Source: Huaxiibacter chinensis (GTDB taxonomy: Bacteria; Pseudomonadota; Gammaproteobacteria; Enterobacterales; Enterobacteriaceae). From it: 64,000 nucleotides of DNA. Location: NCBI RefSeq assembly GCF_022171985.1, contig NZ_JAJVHF010000006.1:124001-188000 (forward strand), read 5' to 3'. The translations under genes were made by a program, and so were the position numbers. This document shows positions 53,187 to 63,859 of the stretch, piece by piece. Numbering within the stretch: position 1 is the stretch's first letter; every line of letters begins with the position of its first letter. Below the pieces are notes generated by a model that searched no databases, was not told the DNA's origin, and saw only the letters and a list, made by a program, of their open reading frames with translations.

Positions 53187-53987
53187 TTACCAGCCAGGCA
53201 CCGCGCCGCCGTTAAAGACTTTCTCTGCCGCTTTCGCCACTTCCGGTGACTGATAGGATTGAATGAATTCCTTCACGTTTTCGGCGTCTTTATTCTCTTC
53301 CCGCGTCACAATAATGTTTACGTAGGGCGAATTTTTGTCTTCGATAAAGACGCTGTCATGCACGGGTGACAGGCCCGTTTGCTGAAGATAGGTTGTGCTG
53401 ATGATGGCCACATCGACTTTAGGATCGTCGAGCACGCGCGGCAGTTGCGCCCCCTCCAGCTCCATAATCTTCAGGTGATGCGGGTTGGCGGTAATATCCA
53501 GCGCGGTCGGAAGCAGACCCACGTCGGGCTTCAGGCTAATAAGCTTCTCGTTTTGTAACAGCAGTAACGCCCGGCCCAGATTGGTCGGGTCATTTGGGAT
53601 GGCGACCGTCGCCCCGTCCTGTAGCTCGGAAACGGATTTAATTTTGCGGGAATAGCCTGCCATCGGGAAGACGAAAGTATTCGCCACCGCCACCAGTTTG
53701 TAATGATGCGCTTTGTTGTCTTCGGCAAGGAAAGGACGGTGCTGGAAGACGTTTGCATCCAGCTCGCCGTGATTGGTCGCGTCGTTTGGCAGCAGCGAGC
53801 CGCTAAAACCGACCAGTTCAACGTCGAGACCGAATTTCTCTTTGGCGACTTTTTTTGCCACCTCTGCCACGTCCTGCTCAGCCCCGTTGATCACACCCAC
53901 TTTGATGTGTTTGGCATCGCTACTGCTCTGATCGCAGCCCGCCAGCAGCAGGCCCGCAATCAGTAATGCGCCGAGTCGATATTTCAT
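53187..53987 (-). CDS. nlpA: NlpA/MetQ-family inner-membrane lipoprotein
   Basis: 266 residues from the ATG at 53987 (MKYRLGALLIAGLLLAGCDQ). Lipobox LAGC with Cys18 and Asp at +2, the inner-membrane retention signal. The mature part matches remembered E. coli NlpA (KHIKVGVINGAEQDVAEVAKK, NHGELDANVFQH, IPNDPTNLGRALLLL, FNGGAVPGW). It is a substrate-binding protein of the methionine uptake type; NlpA can support methionine import and contributes to vesicle formation. No ABC permease or ATPase is adjacent, as in E. coli. Confidence 0.95.
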   Translation of the reverse strand: MKYRLGALLIAGLLLAGCDQSSSDAKHIKVGVINGAEQDVAEVAKKVAKEKFGLDVELVGFSGSLLPNDATNHGELDANVFQHRPFLAEDNKAHHYKLVAVANTFVFPMAGYSRKIKSVSELQDGATVAIPNDPTNLGRALLLLQNEKLISLKPDVGLLPTALDITANPHHLKIMELEGAQLPRVLDDPKVDVAIISTTYLQQTGLSPVHDSVFIEDKNSPYVNIIVTREENKDAENVKEFIQSYQSPEVAKAAEKVFNGGAVPGW

Positions 53988-54088
53988 CCGTCCTGTCCTT
54001 TTCACACACGTTTTCATGACTATAGCGGCAACGAAGCGGTACGCGAAAAAACGAAAAAGCATCAACCAGACGAAAAAGATATATGTGA

Positions 54089-55654
<1,566 letters not shown>

Positions 55655-55677
55655 TTAGATAATTAATATTTATCTAA
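55655..55677. promoter_or_regulatory. Candidate TetR operator between efflux gene and regulator
   Basis: TTAGATAA (55655-55662), 7-bp spacer, TTATCTAA (55670-55677), a perfect inverted repeat in the 78-bp divergent interval. Confidence 0.7.
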
Positions 55678-55708
55678 GTGATGCATAAGATCAAGGGATC
55701 CCGATAGC

Positions 55709-56374
55709 ATGTCAGCACATAGAGATAATTCTGAACCGCGCCGTCCCGGTCGTCCACGAGGGGGGAAACGGGCCACCGCCAGCCGCGAACAGCTTCTGGA
55801 CATCGCCCTGAACCTCTTCTCCCGTCAGGGGATCGCCAATACCTCGCTGAACGCCATCGCCAAAGAAGCGGGCGTGACGCCTGCCATGCTGCATTACTAT
55901 TTCAATTCCAGAGAGCAGTTGCTTGACGCCATGATCGAGGAGCGTTTTCTGCCATTACGCAACAAAATCGGCGCCATTTTCGTTGAACATGCCGATTCGC
56001 CGGTGAAAGCGTTAACGCAGATGGTCAAGGTACTGGCCGACCTGGCGGAACAGCATCGCTGGTTTGCCCCGCTGTGGATGCAGGAGGTGATTGGTGAAAT
56101 GCCTGTCCTGCGCACGCACCTGCATGCGCGGTTTGGGGATGAGAAATATCAGGCGACGCTCGCCACTATCAAAGGCTGGCAGCAGGAGGGGGAACTGAAC
56201 CGGGATCTTGCCCCTGAGCTGCTGTTCACCACGCTGCTCAGTCTGGTACTGGTGCCCTTCTCGCGGATGCGCAATGACGAGAGGCTGAATGCACTCTCGC
56301 CGGACGTTATTGTTAAACATGCCCTCGCGGTCATCGGCGCGGGTTTAGGCGGTCAGAGCCGTTTAGCCAAATAG
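55709..56374 (+). CDS. TetR-family transcriptional regulator of the adjacent efflux pump
   Basis: 221 residues. An N-terminal basic tail [20 protein letters not shown] is followed by the TetR helix-turn-helix ([29 protein letters not shown]). The helical ligand domain follows. Divergent from the MFS gene with a 23-bp palindrome between; most likely its repressor. The last 22 bases overlap the 3' end of the convergent GNAT gene. Confidence 0.9.
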   Translation: MSAHRDNSEPRRPGRPRGGKRATASREQLLDIALNLFSRQGIANTSLNAIAKEAGVTPAMLHYYFNSREQLLDAMIEERFLPLRNKIGAIFVEHADSPVKALTQMVKVLADLAEQHRWFAPLWMQEVIGEMPVLRTHLHARFGDEKYQATLATIKGWQQEGELNRDLAPELLFTTLLSLVLVPFSRMRNDERLNALSPDVIVKHALAVIGAGLGGQSRLAK

Positions 56375-56772
56375 TGTCGCTGCATGCCTTCATGAGGATA
56401 GTCCTGCACGGAAAATTGCAGCGCGTAACCCTGCTTCTCGTAAAACGGGCGCGCCTGGAAACTGGCTGTGTCCACCAGCGCATGGCGACAGCCCTGACGC
56501 CTGGCCTCTTCTTCTGCGGCGTTAATCACCTGGCTGCCCAGCCCTGACCCCCGCGCGCCTTCGCTAACCCACAGAAAATCGATATTCAACCAATCGCCTT
56601 TGCGCGTCCCGATTAAGCCTCCCGTCAAGACGCCATTCTCGTCTCGCGCATAAACCGCAATGTCGCCACTAAAGTTGGCTAAATTCAGGAACTGGGCGTT
56701 ATAGGCGCGCAGACCCGTCAGCAATTCCTCTTTGTCCTGGGGCGTAACGTGGTGGGTAATGTTCAGCTGCAT
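56353..56772 (-). CDS. GNAT N-acetyltransferase
   Basis: 139 residues. GNAT core with beta-bulge and acetyl-CoA loop [21 protein letters not shown], and the C-terminal [20 protein letters not shown]. The substrate is unknown; the small size and N-terminus resemble uncharacterised single-domain GNATs. AAGGAGAACCCT precedes the ATG. Overlaps the TetR gene at the 3' end. Confidence 0.85.
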   Translation of the reverse strand: MQLNITHHVTPQDKEELLTGLRAYNAQFLNLANFSGDIAVYARDENGVLTGGLIGTRKGDWLNIDFLWVSEGARGSGLGSQVINAAEEEARRQGCRHALVDTASFQARPFYEKQGYALQFSVQDYPHEGMQRHYLAKRL

Positions 56773-57054
56773 AGGGTTCTCCTTTTCGTCGTTACTCCCA
56801 CACTATCGCACAGCTTTATCCCGATAAATACACCCCGACTTGGGCGGAAAACCCCTTTATTACAGCGACTCACCGCGAACAACGCGCGGTCGCGAAACAT
56901 TTTTTTACCCGGCCGTCATGGCCGCTAAAAAGTGCGGCTACGCTTAAGTGATCTCATACCGATGCGCGCCAAAAATCATACTTTCGGCTTGAACCACAAC
57001 GGTGAATGTAACTATATATTTCAGGAAGCGACGCGTGTTTTTTTCGGGGGTTTT

Positions 57055-57351
57055 ATGAAAGTTGCCCATCTGTTTTGTCTGATTGTATGCCTGCTTTTCG
57101 CAGCCTTCGTTCATGCTCAGGAGAAGATCGATCCGGCCAAAGAGGCCAAAATGAGAGAGACGATCATGAAAGATGTGAAGAAAGTCTGCTCACCGCAGAG
57201 AAAGCAGTCTGATAAAGCGTGGCGGGCCATGATTATGTCTTCAGAGGCGAACCAGTTGCTGATTAAAAATGCCGTACTGGCGATGGAGCGCGATAACCTG
57301 GATAACTACTGGGAAGCCGTGGGAAAGGTTGACTGTATGGAGGATTATTAA
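57055..57351 (+). CDS. yicS: Small secreted protein, YicS-like
   Basis: 98 residues from the ATG at 57055 (CGGGGG upstream), rather than the longer in-frame ATG at 56932. Signal peptide MKVAHLFCLIVCLLFAAFVHA, then a mature helical domain with two cysteines (KKVCSP and KVDCMEDY) that could form a disulfide. It resembles my memory of E. coli YicS, encoded in the same nlpA neighbourhood. Function unknown. The 282-bp interval before it holds a small GCCGC/GCGGC hairpin near 56922-56939 and nothing else clear. Confidence 0.7.
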   Translation: MKVAHLFCLIVCLLFAAFVHAQEKIDPAKEAKMRETIMKDVKKVCSPQRKQSDKAWRAMIMSSEANQLLIKNAVLAMERDNLDNYWEAVGKVDCMEDY

Positions 57352-57380
57352 GCGTGAAGCCTGCGCTTCACGCACGCTGT

Positions 57381-58331
57381 TTACCGCTTACGCACATCCG
57401 GAATAATTAAATCCCCGCGCAGAACATACGCGCCCAGCATCTGCGTTTTTTCATTCAGCCAGCTGACAATCCGCGCCGCCATGGCATCCATTGAGTATTC
57501 AATGGCCGGAATCACCGGGATACCCGGCAGATGTAACGAACCGGCCAGGCTGAACACCATGATGTCTTCAGGCACCGATTTATTGAACGCCTGTAGCTGG
57601 GGGATCACCCGCTGGGCTTCCTGTTCGTCTGCCACTAAGAGGGCATTGAAGTTCAGCGTGGTCGCGTTATTGAGCAGCTCCTGCAAGGCAACCGAGGACG
57701 ATGTCGCGTCCATAAAGACCAGATTGCGGTTAAAAGGCAGGAAGTTCTTTTCGAGCGCGTGTTTATAACCCAGCAGAACCTGGTCGGCAAAGCCGCTGCC
57801 CTGCGGGTGAATCAACGCAATCTGACGACGCCCCTGACTGGTCAGGAAGTTACAGGCGGTTTCTGCTGCAAAAGCATGGTCATACTGGATGCTGTTGGCG
57901 TTATCCGCTTCCATACAATCCACCAGAATGACGTTATCCTGATCGACATTCAGCGGGAAACGCGCGCCGATAATGAGGATGTCATCGCAAAGTCCGCAGG
58001 AGAGTTCATCAAGGGCATTCATCACCTCGGCTTTGGTATTGGCAAAGCGAAGCAGCAAATGCTTTTGATGCTGGCTGAGATGCTTCTCCAGCGCATAGAG
58101 ATAACCGGTGGTCTGGTTAATGTTATCCTGCGCGCAAATCACCCCGATGCAGCCGGTGGACTGGCTCAGCAGCGACTGGGCTATAACGTTGGGCCGATAG
58201 TTCAGCTCATCCGCCGCTTTTAAAACGGCCTGACGGCTGGCTTCCTTGACACCGCGCGACCCGCTCAACACCCGTGATACCGTGGCTTTGGACACCCCGG
58301 CCAGACGTGATACATCGTTGATTGTAGACAT
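57381..58331 (-). CDS. LacI-family repressor of the beta-glucoside PTS operon
   Basis: 316 residues from the ATG at 58331 (GGGAGAGAG upstream). N-terminal LacI helix-turn-helix INDVSRLAGVSKATVSRVLSG and hinge VKEASRQAVLKAADELNYRPN; periplasmic-binding-protein-like core with DQVLLGYKHALEKN. Divergent from the PTS IIB gene, with two operator-like palindromes in the 293-bp interval. Presumably releases DNA when a phosphorylated beta-glucoside accumulates. Distinct in sequence from E. coli AscG. Confidence 0.9.
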   Translation of the reverse strand: MSTINDVSRLAGVSKATVSRVLSGSRGVKEASRQAVLKAADELNYRPNVIAQSLLSQSTGCIGVICAQDNINQTTGYLYALEKHLSQHQKHLLLRFANTKAEVMNALDELSCGLCDDILIIGARFPLNVDQDNVILVDCMEADNANSIQYDHAFAAETACNFLTSQGRRQIALIHPQGSGFADQVLLGYKHALEKNFLPFNRNLVFMDATSSSVALQELLNNATTLNFNALLVADEQEAQRVIPQLQAFNKSVPEDIMVFSLAGSLHLPGIPVIPAIEYSMDAMAARIVSWLNEKTQMLGAYVLRGDLIIPDVRKR

Positions 58332-58429
58332 CTCTCTCCCCTGACAGGCACCACCGGTCCCTGCAAATCCCATTACCACTGCGGCTCACATTATAGCCAA
58401 TCAGGAGTATATCCGTTTCCGTTTTCCAT

Positions 58430-58443
58430 GGAAACCGATTTTC
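58430..58443. promoter_or_regulatory. Upstream LacI-type operator O2
   Basis: GGAAACC/GATTTTC centred at 58436.5, with an AANCGNTT core, embedded in a cluster of GTTTCC/GGAAAC half-sites (58413-58450). Its centre is exactly 126 bp from O1. Confidence 0.6.
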
Positions 58444-58521
58444 CGTTTCCACTCATTTTGATGCTAAAAGCGCCAAATAATGTGATCGCTATCCTGATAA
58501 TTAGCCTTATAAGTAACGGAT

Positions 58522-58537
58522 TTTGATAGTTGTCACA
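58522..58537. promoter_or_regulatory. Candidate CRP site
   Basis: TTTGA (58522-58526), 6 bp, TCACA (58533-58537); 9 of 10 core positions fit the CRP consensus. Distance to the candidate -10 elements is not canonical. Confidence 0.4.
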
Positions 58538-58548
58538 CTTCTCTCTTT

Positions 58549-58569
58549 TATAAATGGAAACCGGTTTCC
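58549..58569 (+). promoter_or_regulatory. PTS operon promoter region and LacI-type operator O1
   Basis: A -10-like TATAAA (58549-58554) is followed directly by the perfect 14-bp palindrome GGAAACCGGTTTCC (58556-58569), which would cover the start site. A second possible -10 TATGAT lies at 58571-58576. Confidence 0.65.
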
Positions 58570-58624
58570 GTATGATGTCCAATCATCTCCGCAATAACTT
58601 TTTACATTTAGAGGATGGTTGTCG

Positions 58625-58939
58625 ATGTTCAAGATTATGCTGTGCTGCTCTGCCGGGATGTCCACCAGCCTTTTGGTGAGGAAAATGGTCGATGCGGCGG
58701 AGGAGCGGGGTCTTCCGGTGAAGATTGATGCGTACGGCGTATCCGAATTTGATACGCAATTTCCGCACTATCAGGTCGTGCTTCTCGGACCGCAAGTTAA
58801 ATACATGTTAAAAACACTCGCAGACAAGGCTGCCACGCAGGGTATTCCGGTTCAGGCCATCGACATGATGGACTACGGGATGCAGCGCGGCGATAAGGTG
58901 CTGGACTACGCTCTGTCGCTTATCGAAGCGGCACACTAA
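58625..58939 (+). CDS. PTS lactose/cellobiose-type IIB component
   Basis: 104 residues from the ATG at 58625 (GAGGA nine bases upstream; an in-frame TTG at 58619 is too close). P-loop FKIMLCCSAGMSTSLLV with the phosphorylated Cys8 before SAGMS. Small cytosolic protein passing phosphate from IIA to the sugar in IIC. First gene of IIB-IIC-glucosidase-IIA-porin. Confidence 0.92.
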   Translation: MFKIMLCCSAGMSTSLLVRKMVDAAEERGLPVKIDAYGVSEFDTQFPHYQVVLLGPQVKYMLKTLADKAATQGIPVQAIDMMDYGMQRGDKVLDYALSLIEAAH

Positions 58940-58951
58940 GAAGGTGTTCTC

Positions 58952-60277
58952 ATGAGTTCGTTATACCAATCCATGGTTGCTGTGATTGAGCAGTCCATTA
59001 CCCCGCTGGCGGCAAAGCTCGGACAGCAAAAGTACGTGATTGCGATTCGTGACGGCTTTACCGCGGCGCTGCCGTTCATGATTATCGGCTCGTTTATGCT
59101 GGTCTTCATCTTCCCGCCCTTCTCGGCGGATACCACCAACAGTTTTGCCCGCGGCTGGCTGGATTTCTCCCAGACCTACCGTGAACAGCTGATGCTGCCG
59201 TTTAACCTCAGCATGGGCGTGATGACGTTCTTTATCTCGGTGGGCATTGGGGCAAGCCTGGGTCGCCAGTTTAACCTCGATCCGGTGATGTCCGGCCTGC
59301 TGGCCTTTATGGCGTTTCTGCTGGTAGCGGCACCGTATGCCGACGGGAAAATCTCTACCCAGTATTTATCGGGCCAGGGGATATTTACCGCGCTGATCAC
59401 CGCTATTTACTCCACCCGTGTTTACGCATGGCTCAAGGAGAACAAGGTCACGATCCGTTTGCCTAAAGAGGTGCCGACAGGCGTCGCTCGCTCGTTTGAA
59501 ATCCTGATTCCGGTGATGGTGGTGATCGGTACGCTGCATCCGTTGAACCTGTTCATTGAAGCGCAAACCGGCATGATTATCCCGCAGGCCATTATGCACC
59601 TGCTGGAACCGCTGGTCTCTGCATCGGACTCCCTGCCAGCCATTTTGCTCTCCGTGCTGCTGTGCCAGATCTTCTGGTTCGCGGGTATCCACGGCTCGCT
59701 GATTGTGACCGGCATTATGAACCCGTTCTGGATGGCAAACCTGTCAGCAAACCAGGCGGCGCTGGCGGCGGGCGCGGCGTTGCCGCACGTTTATCTGCAA
59801 GGATTCTGGGATCACTACCTGTTGATTGGTGGCGTGGGTTCCACCCTGCCGCTGGCCTTCCTGCTGCTGCGTAGCCGCGTGACCCATCTGCGTACCATCG
59901 GCAAAATGGGCGTGGTGCCAAGCTTCTTTAACATCAACGAACCGATCCTGTTTGGCGCGCCGATCATCATGAACCCGATGCTGTTTATCCCGTTCGTGTT
60001 CGTGCCGCTGGTGAATGCGTGCCTGGCCTATGCGGCTACCCGACTCGGCTGGCTGGCGCAGGTTGTTTCCCTCACACCGTGGACGACACCGGCACCTATT
60101 GGGGCGTCATGGGCGGCAAACTGGGCCTTTAGCCCGGTGGTGATGTGCGTAATTTGTATGGTGATGTCAGCGTTGATGTATCTGCCGTTCCTGCGTGCCT
60201 ATGAACGTTCTTTGATGAAAACCGAAGAACAGAAAGCTCAGGCTACGGTCGGCGTCGCTGAAACCGCCAGTCGTTAA
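58952..60277 (+). CDS. PTS lactose/cellobiose-type IIC permease
   Basis: 441 residues, about ten membrane helices, EIIC lactose/cellobiose fold. The conserved substrate-site motif FFNINEPILFGAPI is present. Imports a beta-glucoside, probably a cellobiose-type disaccharide, judged by the partner glucosidase; specificity is not determined. 12 bp after IIB with AAGAAGGTGTTC before the ATG. Confidence 0.92.
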   Translation: MSSLYQSMVAVIEQSITPLAAKLGQQKYVIAIRDGFTAALPFMIIGSFMLVFIFPPFSADTTNSFARGWLDFSQTYREQLMLPFNLSMGVMTFFISVGIGASLGRQFNLDPVMSGLLAFMAFLLVAAPYADGKISTQYLSGQGIFTALITAIYSTRVYAWLKENKVTIRLPKEVPTGVARSFEILIPVMVVIGTLHPLNLFIEAQTGMIIPQAIMHLLEPLVSASDSLPAILLSVLLCQIFWFAGIHGSLIVTGIMNPFWMANLSANQAALAAGAALPHVYLQGFWDHYLLIGGVGSTLPLAFLLLRSRVTHLRTIGKMGVVPSFFNINEPILFGAPIIMNPMLFIPFVFVPLVNACLAYAATRLGWLAQVVSLTPWTTPAPIGASWAANWAFSPVVMCVICMVMSALMYLPFLRAYERSLMKTEEQKAQATVGVAETASR

Positions 60278-60294
60278 GTCAAAGAGGAAGCATT

Positions 60295-61671
60295 ATGAAA
60301 TATTCATTTCCCGATAACTTTTGGTGGGGAAGCGCCAGCTCCGCGCTGCAAACCGAGGGCGACAGAGCGGGCGAAACCACCTGGGATCGCTGGTATGCCA
60401 ATGAGCCAAACCGTTTTCATCAGGGCGTCGGTCCGCAGGATACCTCGACATTCTGCCAGCACTGGAAAACGGACATTCAGCTGTTAAAGCAGCTGAACCA
60501 TAACAGCTTTCGCACGTCGATTAGCTGGGCTCGCCTGATCCCCGATGGCATCGGTGAAGTGAATCCGCAGGCGGTAGACTTTTACAATCAGGTGTTCGAC
60601 GAACTGCTTGAGCAGGGGATCACGCCGTTTATCACGCTGTTCCACTTCGACATGCCGATGGCGATGCAGGAGATAGGCGGCTGGGAAAACCGCGACGTGG
60701 TGGCGGCCTATGCCCGCTACGCGCAGGTCTGCTTTGAGCTGTTTGGCGATCGCGTCCTGCACTGGTTTACGTTCAACGAGCCCATTGTGCCGGTGGAAGG
60801 CGGTTATCTGTACGACTTCCATTACCCTAACGTTGTCGATTTCCGTCGTGCGGCGACGGTGGCCTATCACACCGTACTGGCACACGCGCAGGCCGTTCGC
60901 GCCTACCGCGCCGGGCATTATGCGGGTGAAATTGGTATTGTGCTGAACCTGACGCCTTCCTATCCGCGTTCACAGAACCCGGCGGATCTGAAAGCGGCGC
61001 ACATTGCCGATCTGATGTTCAACCGCAGCTTCCTCGACCCGGTGTTGCGCGGTGAATATCCGGCCGATCTGGTGGCCTTATTGCGTTCCTACGATCAGCT
61101 CCCGGCATGTGAACCCAACGACAGCGCGCTGATCGCCGAAGGCACTATTGATCTGCTGGGCATTAACTATTATCAGCCGCGTCGCGTGAAGTGTCGCGAC
61201 AGTGCGGTCAACCCTCAGGCTCCGTTTATGCCGGAGTGGTTCTTTGATAATTATGAAATGCCGGGTCGCAAAATGAACCCGTATCGTGGTTGGGAAATTT
61301 ACGAGCCGGGTATTTACGATATTCTGGTTAACCTGCGTGAAAATTACGGCAACCCGCGCTGCTTTATTTCTGAAAACGGCATGGGCGTCGAAAATGAACA
61401 GCGTTTTATTGAAAACGGGCAAATTAACGATCGGTACCGTATTGATTTTATCGCTGAGCATCTTAAATGGGTACACAAAGGCATAACCGAAGGCAGCCAC
61501 TGCCTGGGTTATCATATGTGGACATTTATCGATAACTGGTCATGGTGTAATGCCTATAAAAATCGCTACGGCTTTATTCAGCTGGATTTAGCGACGCAAA
61601 AACGCACCATAAAGAAAAGTGGAGAATGGTTCGCCGCCACGTCTCTGAATAATAGTTTTGAGAAAGAGTAA
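60295..61671 (+). CDS. 6-phospho-beta-glucosidase (GH1)
   Basis: 458 residues, cytosolic. GH1 signature: N-terminal FPDNFWWGSASSALQTEGD, acid/base FTFNEP (Glu162) and nucleophile ISENGMG (Glu360). Cleaves the phosphorylated sugar delivered by the adjacent PTS. A GH1 enzyme here contrasts with the GH4 ChbF of the E. coli chitobiose operon. The gene is 17 bp after IIC, with AAAGAGGAAGCATT as ribosome-binding site. Confidence 0.94.
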   Translation: MKYSFPDNFWWGSASSALQTEGDRAGETTWDRWYANEPNRFHQGVGPQDTSTFCQHWKTDIQLLKQLNHNSFRTSISWARLIPDGIGEVNPQAVDFYNQVFDELLEQGITPFITLFHFDMPMAMQEIGGWENRDVVAAYARYAQVCFELFGDRVLHWFTFNEPIVPVEGGYLYDFHYPNVVDFRRAATVAYHTVLAHAQAVRAYRAGHYAGEIGIVLNLTPSYPRSQNPADLKAAHIADLMFNRSFLDPVLRGEYPADLVALLRSYDQLPACEPNDSALIAEGTIDLLGINYYQPRRVKCRDSAVNPQAPFMPEWFFDNYEMPGRKMNPYRGWEIYEPGIYDILVNLRENYGNPRCFISENGMGVENEQRFIENGQINDRYRIDFIAEHLKWVHKGITEGSHCLGYHMWTFIDNWSWCNAYKNRYGFIQLDLATQKRTIKKSGEWFAATSLNNSFEKE

Positions 61672-61677
61672 ACAATC

Positions 61678-61980
61678 ATGATCGTCTTAGAAGATGCCGT
61701 AATGGAAATTATCGTCAACGCCGGTCAGTCGCGGAGCCTGTGCTTTGAAGCCCTGCACGCGGCGCGTAATGGCAACATTGACGAAGCCAAAAGCCTGCTG
61801 CGCGAAGCTGACGGCTACGCGCGCCAGGCGCATCAAATGCAAACCAGTCTGATTGAACAGGATGCGGGCGAAGCTCGCCAGCCGATGACCTTAATTATGG
61901 TGCACGCCCAGGACCATTTAATGAACTCGCTTCTGGCACGTGAGCTATCCGAAGAAATAATTCATTTATATCAGAGATAA
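61678..61980 (+). CDS. PTS lactose/cellobiose-type IIA component
   Basis: 100 residues, helical trimer family. Phosphorylatable His76 in IMVHAQDHLMNSLLARE; N-terminal AVMEIIVNAGQSRSLCFEAL. Six bp after the glucosidase gene, so the order IIB-IIC-GH1-IIA is one transcription unit. An internal ATG at 61702 is possible, but family members carry a similar N-terminal extension. Confidence 0.93.
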   Translation: MIVLEDAVMEIIVNAGQSRSLCFEALHAARNGNIDEAKSLLREADGYARQAHQMQTSLIEQDAGEARQPMTLIMVHAQDHLMNSLLARELSEEIIHLYQR

Positions 61981-62121
61981 GCTATGGGGAAATAAATCGT
62001 TAATGTAATACCTCTGTACCTATAAATAAAAATCAACTTATTCTGATGATAGCGACATATTCTGTCAGATCGGAATCGGGTGGTTATTGTCTGAATAAAA
62101 TTAAACTATATTGAGATAACC

Positions 62122-63501
62122 ATGAACATGATTAAAAAACTTCCATTAACAATGGCGGTAATCGCCGCGCTTTGCCCAATTTCCGTGCTCGCACAGGAAT
62201 TTACCCAGGAGCAAATCGACGCCATTGTGGCCAAAGCGGTGGATAAAGCACTGGCAGAACGTCAGGCCAAAATGGATGCGGCGATCGCGAAGAAAACGGA
62301 CGTGGTCACCGAGCCGCAAAGCGCGGCGCAATCCCCGGATATGGCGATTCCGTTCGGGGTGAAATTTACGGGTTACGCCCGCTACGGTGCCCACTTCCAG
62401 GCGGCTGACCAGAAGTACGTCGCCGTCGATGGTTCCTATAACGGCGCATCCGCCATCGGCCGTCTGGGTAACGAAGGCAACGGCGGTGAATTCCAGCTCT
62501 CCAAAGCTTTTAAAGGCGACAACGGTGCGATCTGGGACATCAACGTGATGATCGACCACTGGGGCGACGAAGTTAACCTGAAAAAAGCCTATGCGGGCGT
62601 GACGAATATTATGGCGTCTAACCCGAACGCTTACTTCTGGGCGGGTCGTGACTTCCACCAGCGTCCGCAACAGGGCATCAACGACTACTTCTGGATGAAC
62701 CACGACGGCCAGGGTGCCGGGGTGAAGAACTTCGACATCGGCGGCGTGCAGTTTGACGTCGCGGCCGTGGCAGCGGTGGAATCCTGTAATCCGGAAGTGA
62801 TGGAAGACGACACGAACCCATCTCGCATCTCTTGTACCGGCGGTTCCGGTACGGGCGACAAAGGCAACTATGCCGCAACGTCTAAAATTCACGGCATGAA
62901 GCTGGGCCCATTAGACCTTGAGCTGTACGCCAACTACGGCTTCGACTCAAAAGCGATTGATAGCGAAGAACGCCTGAAGGCCTGGCAGGGCGGCGTGGTG
63001 CTGAGCCACACCAACGACAGCGGCGTGAACAAGGTGATTGCTCGTTACTCTGATAACTCGGACAACAGCGTCTTCAACAAGACTGAAGATCTGACCACGG
63101 TCTACGCCAGCTTCGAGGGGTTATACAAATTCACCCAGGCCACGCAGGTGGAGTATATCCTTGCCTTCCACGATTACGACAACAGCCGTGATGACACCGA
63201 CAACCGTAAGAACTACAACGCCATTATTCGTCCAATGCACTGGTGGAACGATGTTCACTCCACCTGGCTGGAAGCGGGCTGGCAGCATGTTGATTACGAC
63301 AACGGCGGCGATAACAAAGGCTGGAAGCTGACGCTCTCCCAGAATATGTCCATCGCGATGGGTCCGGAATTCCGCCCTATGCTGCGCTTCTACGTGACCG
63401 GCGGCAAAGTGGATAACGAACGCACGGCGCGCGTGAACAATACCAAAGACGAAACGCTCGACGATTTCAACGTCGGCGCGATGTGGGAAGCCTGGTTCTA
63501 A
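62122..63501 (+). CDS. LamB-type carbohydrate outer-membrane porin
   Basis: 459 residues. Signal peptide MNMIKKLPLTMAVIAALCPISVLA, then a helical, charged N-terminal extension (residues 28-60, coiled-coil-like, as in ScrY/BglH). An 18-strand maltoporin-type barrel follows (KFTGYARYGAHFQ, GRLGNEGN, WAGRDFHQRP, ending in GAMWEAWF with terminal Phe). It has a Cys pair in the loop ESCNPE...ISCTGG. It presumably brings the oligosaccharide substrate of the PTS into the periplasm. 141 bp after IIA, so it may have its own promoter. Confidence 0.92.
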   Translation: MNMIKKLPLTMAVIAALCPISVLAQEFTQEQIDAIVAKAVDKALAERQAKMDAAIAKKTDVVTEPQSAAQSPDMAIPFGVKFTGYARYGAHFQAADQKYVAVDGSYNGASAIGRLGNEGNGGEFQLSKAFKGDNGAIWDINVMIDHWGDEVNLKKAYAGVTNIMASNPNAYFWAGRDFHQRPQQGINDYFWMNHDGQGAGVKNFDIGGVQFDVAAVAAVESCNPEVMEDDTNPSRISCTGGSGTGDKGNYAATSKIHGMKLGPLDLELYANYGFDSKAIDSEERLKAWQGGVVLSHTNDSGVNKVIARYSDNSDNSVFNKTEDLTTVYASFEGLYKFTQATQVEYILAFHDYDNSRDDTDNRKNYNAIIRPMHWWNDVHSTWLEAGWQHVDYDNGGDNKGWKLTLSQNMSIAMGPEFRPMLRFYVTGGKVDNERTARVNNTKDETLDDFNVGAMWEAWF

Positions 63502-63520
63502 GGAAGGTGAGTGTATGCCC

Positions 63521-63857
63521 CCTCTCCCCATGGGAGGGGGCCGGAATGAGCGCATCAGACCCGCTTTTCTCCCTCTCCCGTGGGAGTGGGCTGGGGTGAG
63601 GGCACCAGACCCGCTTTTCTCCCTCTCCCGTGGGAGGGGGCCGGAATGAGCGCATCACACCCTCTTTTCTCCCTCTCCCGTGGGAGAGGGCCGGGGTGAG
63701 GGCACCAGACCCGCTTTTCTCCCTCTCCCGTAGGAGGGGGTCGGGGTGAGGGCACCAGACCCGCTTTTCTCCCTCTCCCGTGGGAGAGGGCCGGGATGAG
63801 GGCACCAGACCCGCTTTTCTCCCTCTCCCGTGGGAGAGGGCCGGGGTGAGGGCATCA
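63521..63857. repeat. Tandem array of seven 50-bp hairpin repeats
   Basis: Units begin at 63521, 63571, 63621, 63671, 63721, 63771 and 63821 (last one partial), with exact 50-bp periodicity. Each holds a stem CCCTCTCCC-GT-GGGAGAGGG or a variant, then CCGGGGTGAGGGCACCAGACC and CGCTTTTCT. The hairpin resembles a common enterobacterial intergenic REP-like unit; the exact tandem multiplication is unusual. It lies between the porin gene and the opposing EamA gene. Confidence 0.9.
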
Positions 63858-63859
63858 GG

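Noticed and set aside
63467..63855. Overlapping minus-strand open frames encoding Pro/Arg/Glu repeats
   Set aside because: They are produced by the 50-bp tandem repeat; every frame across it stays open and repetitive, with no ribosome-binding site or known protein.
63521..63857. CRISPR array
   Set aside because: The 50-bp units are contiguous with no unique spacers between them, and no cas genes are in view.
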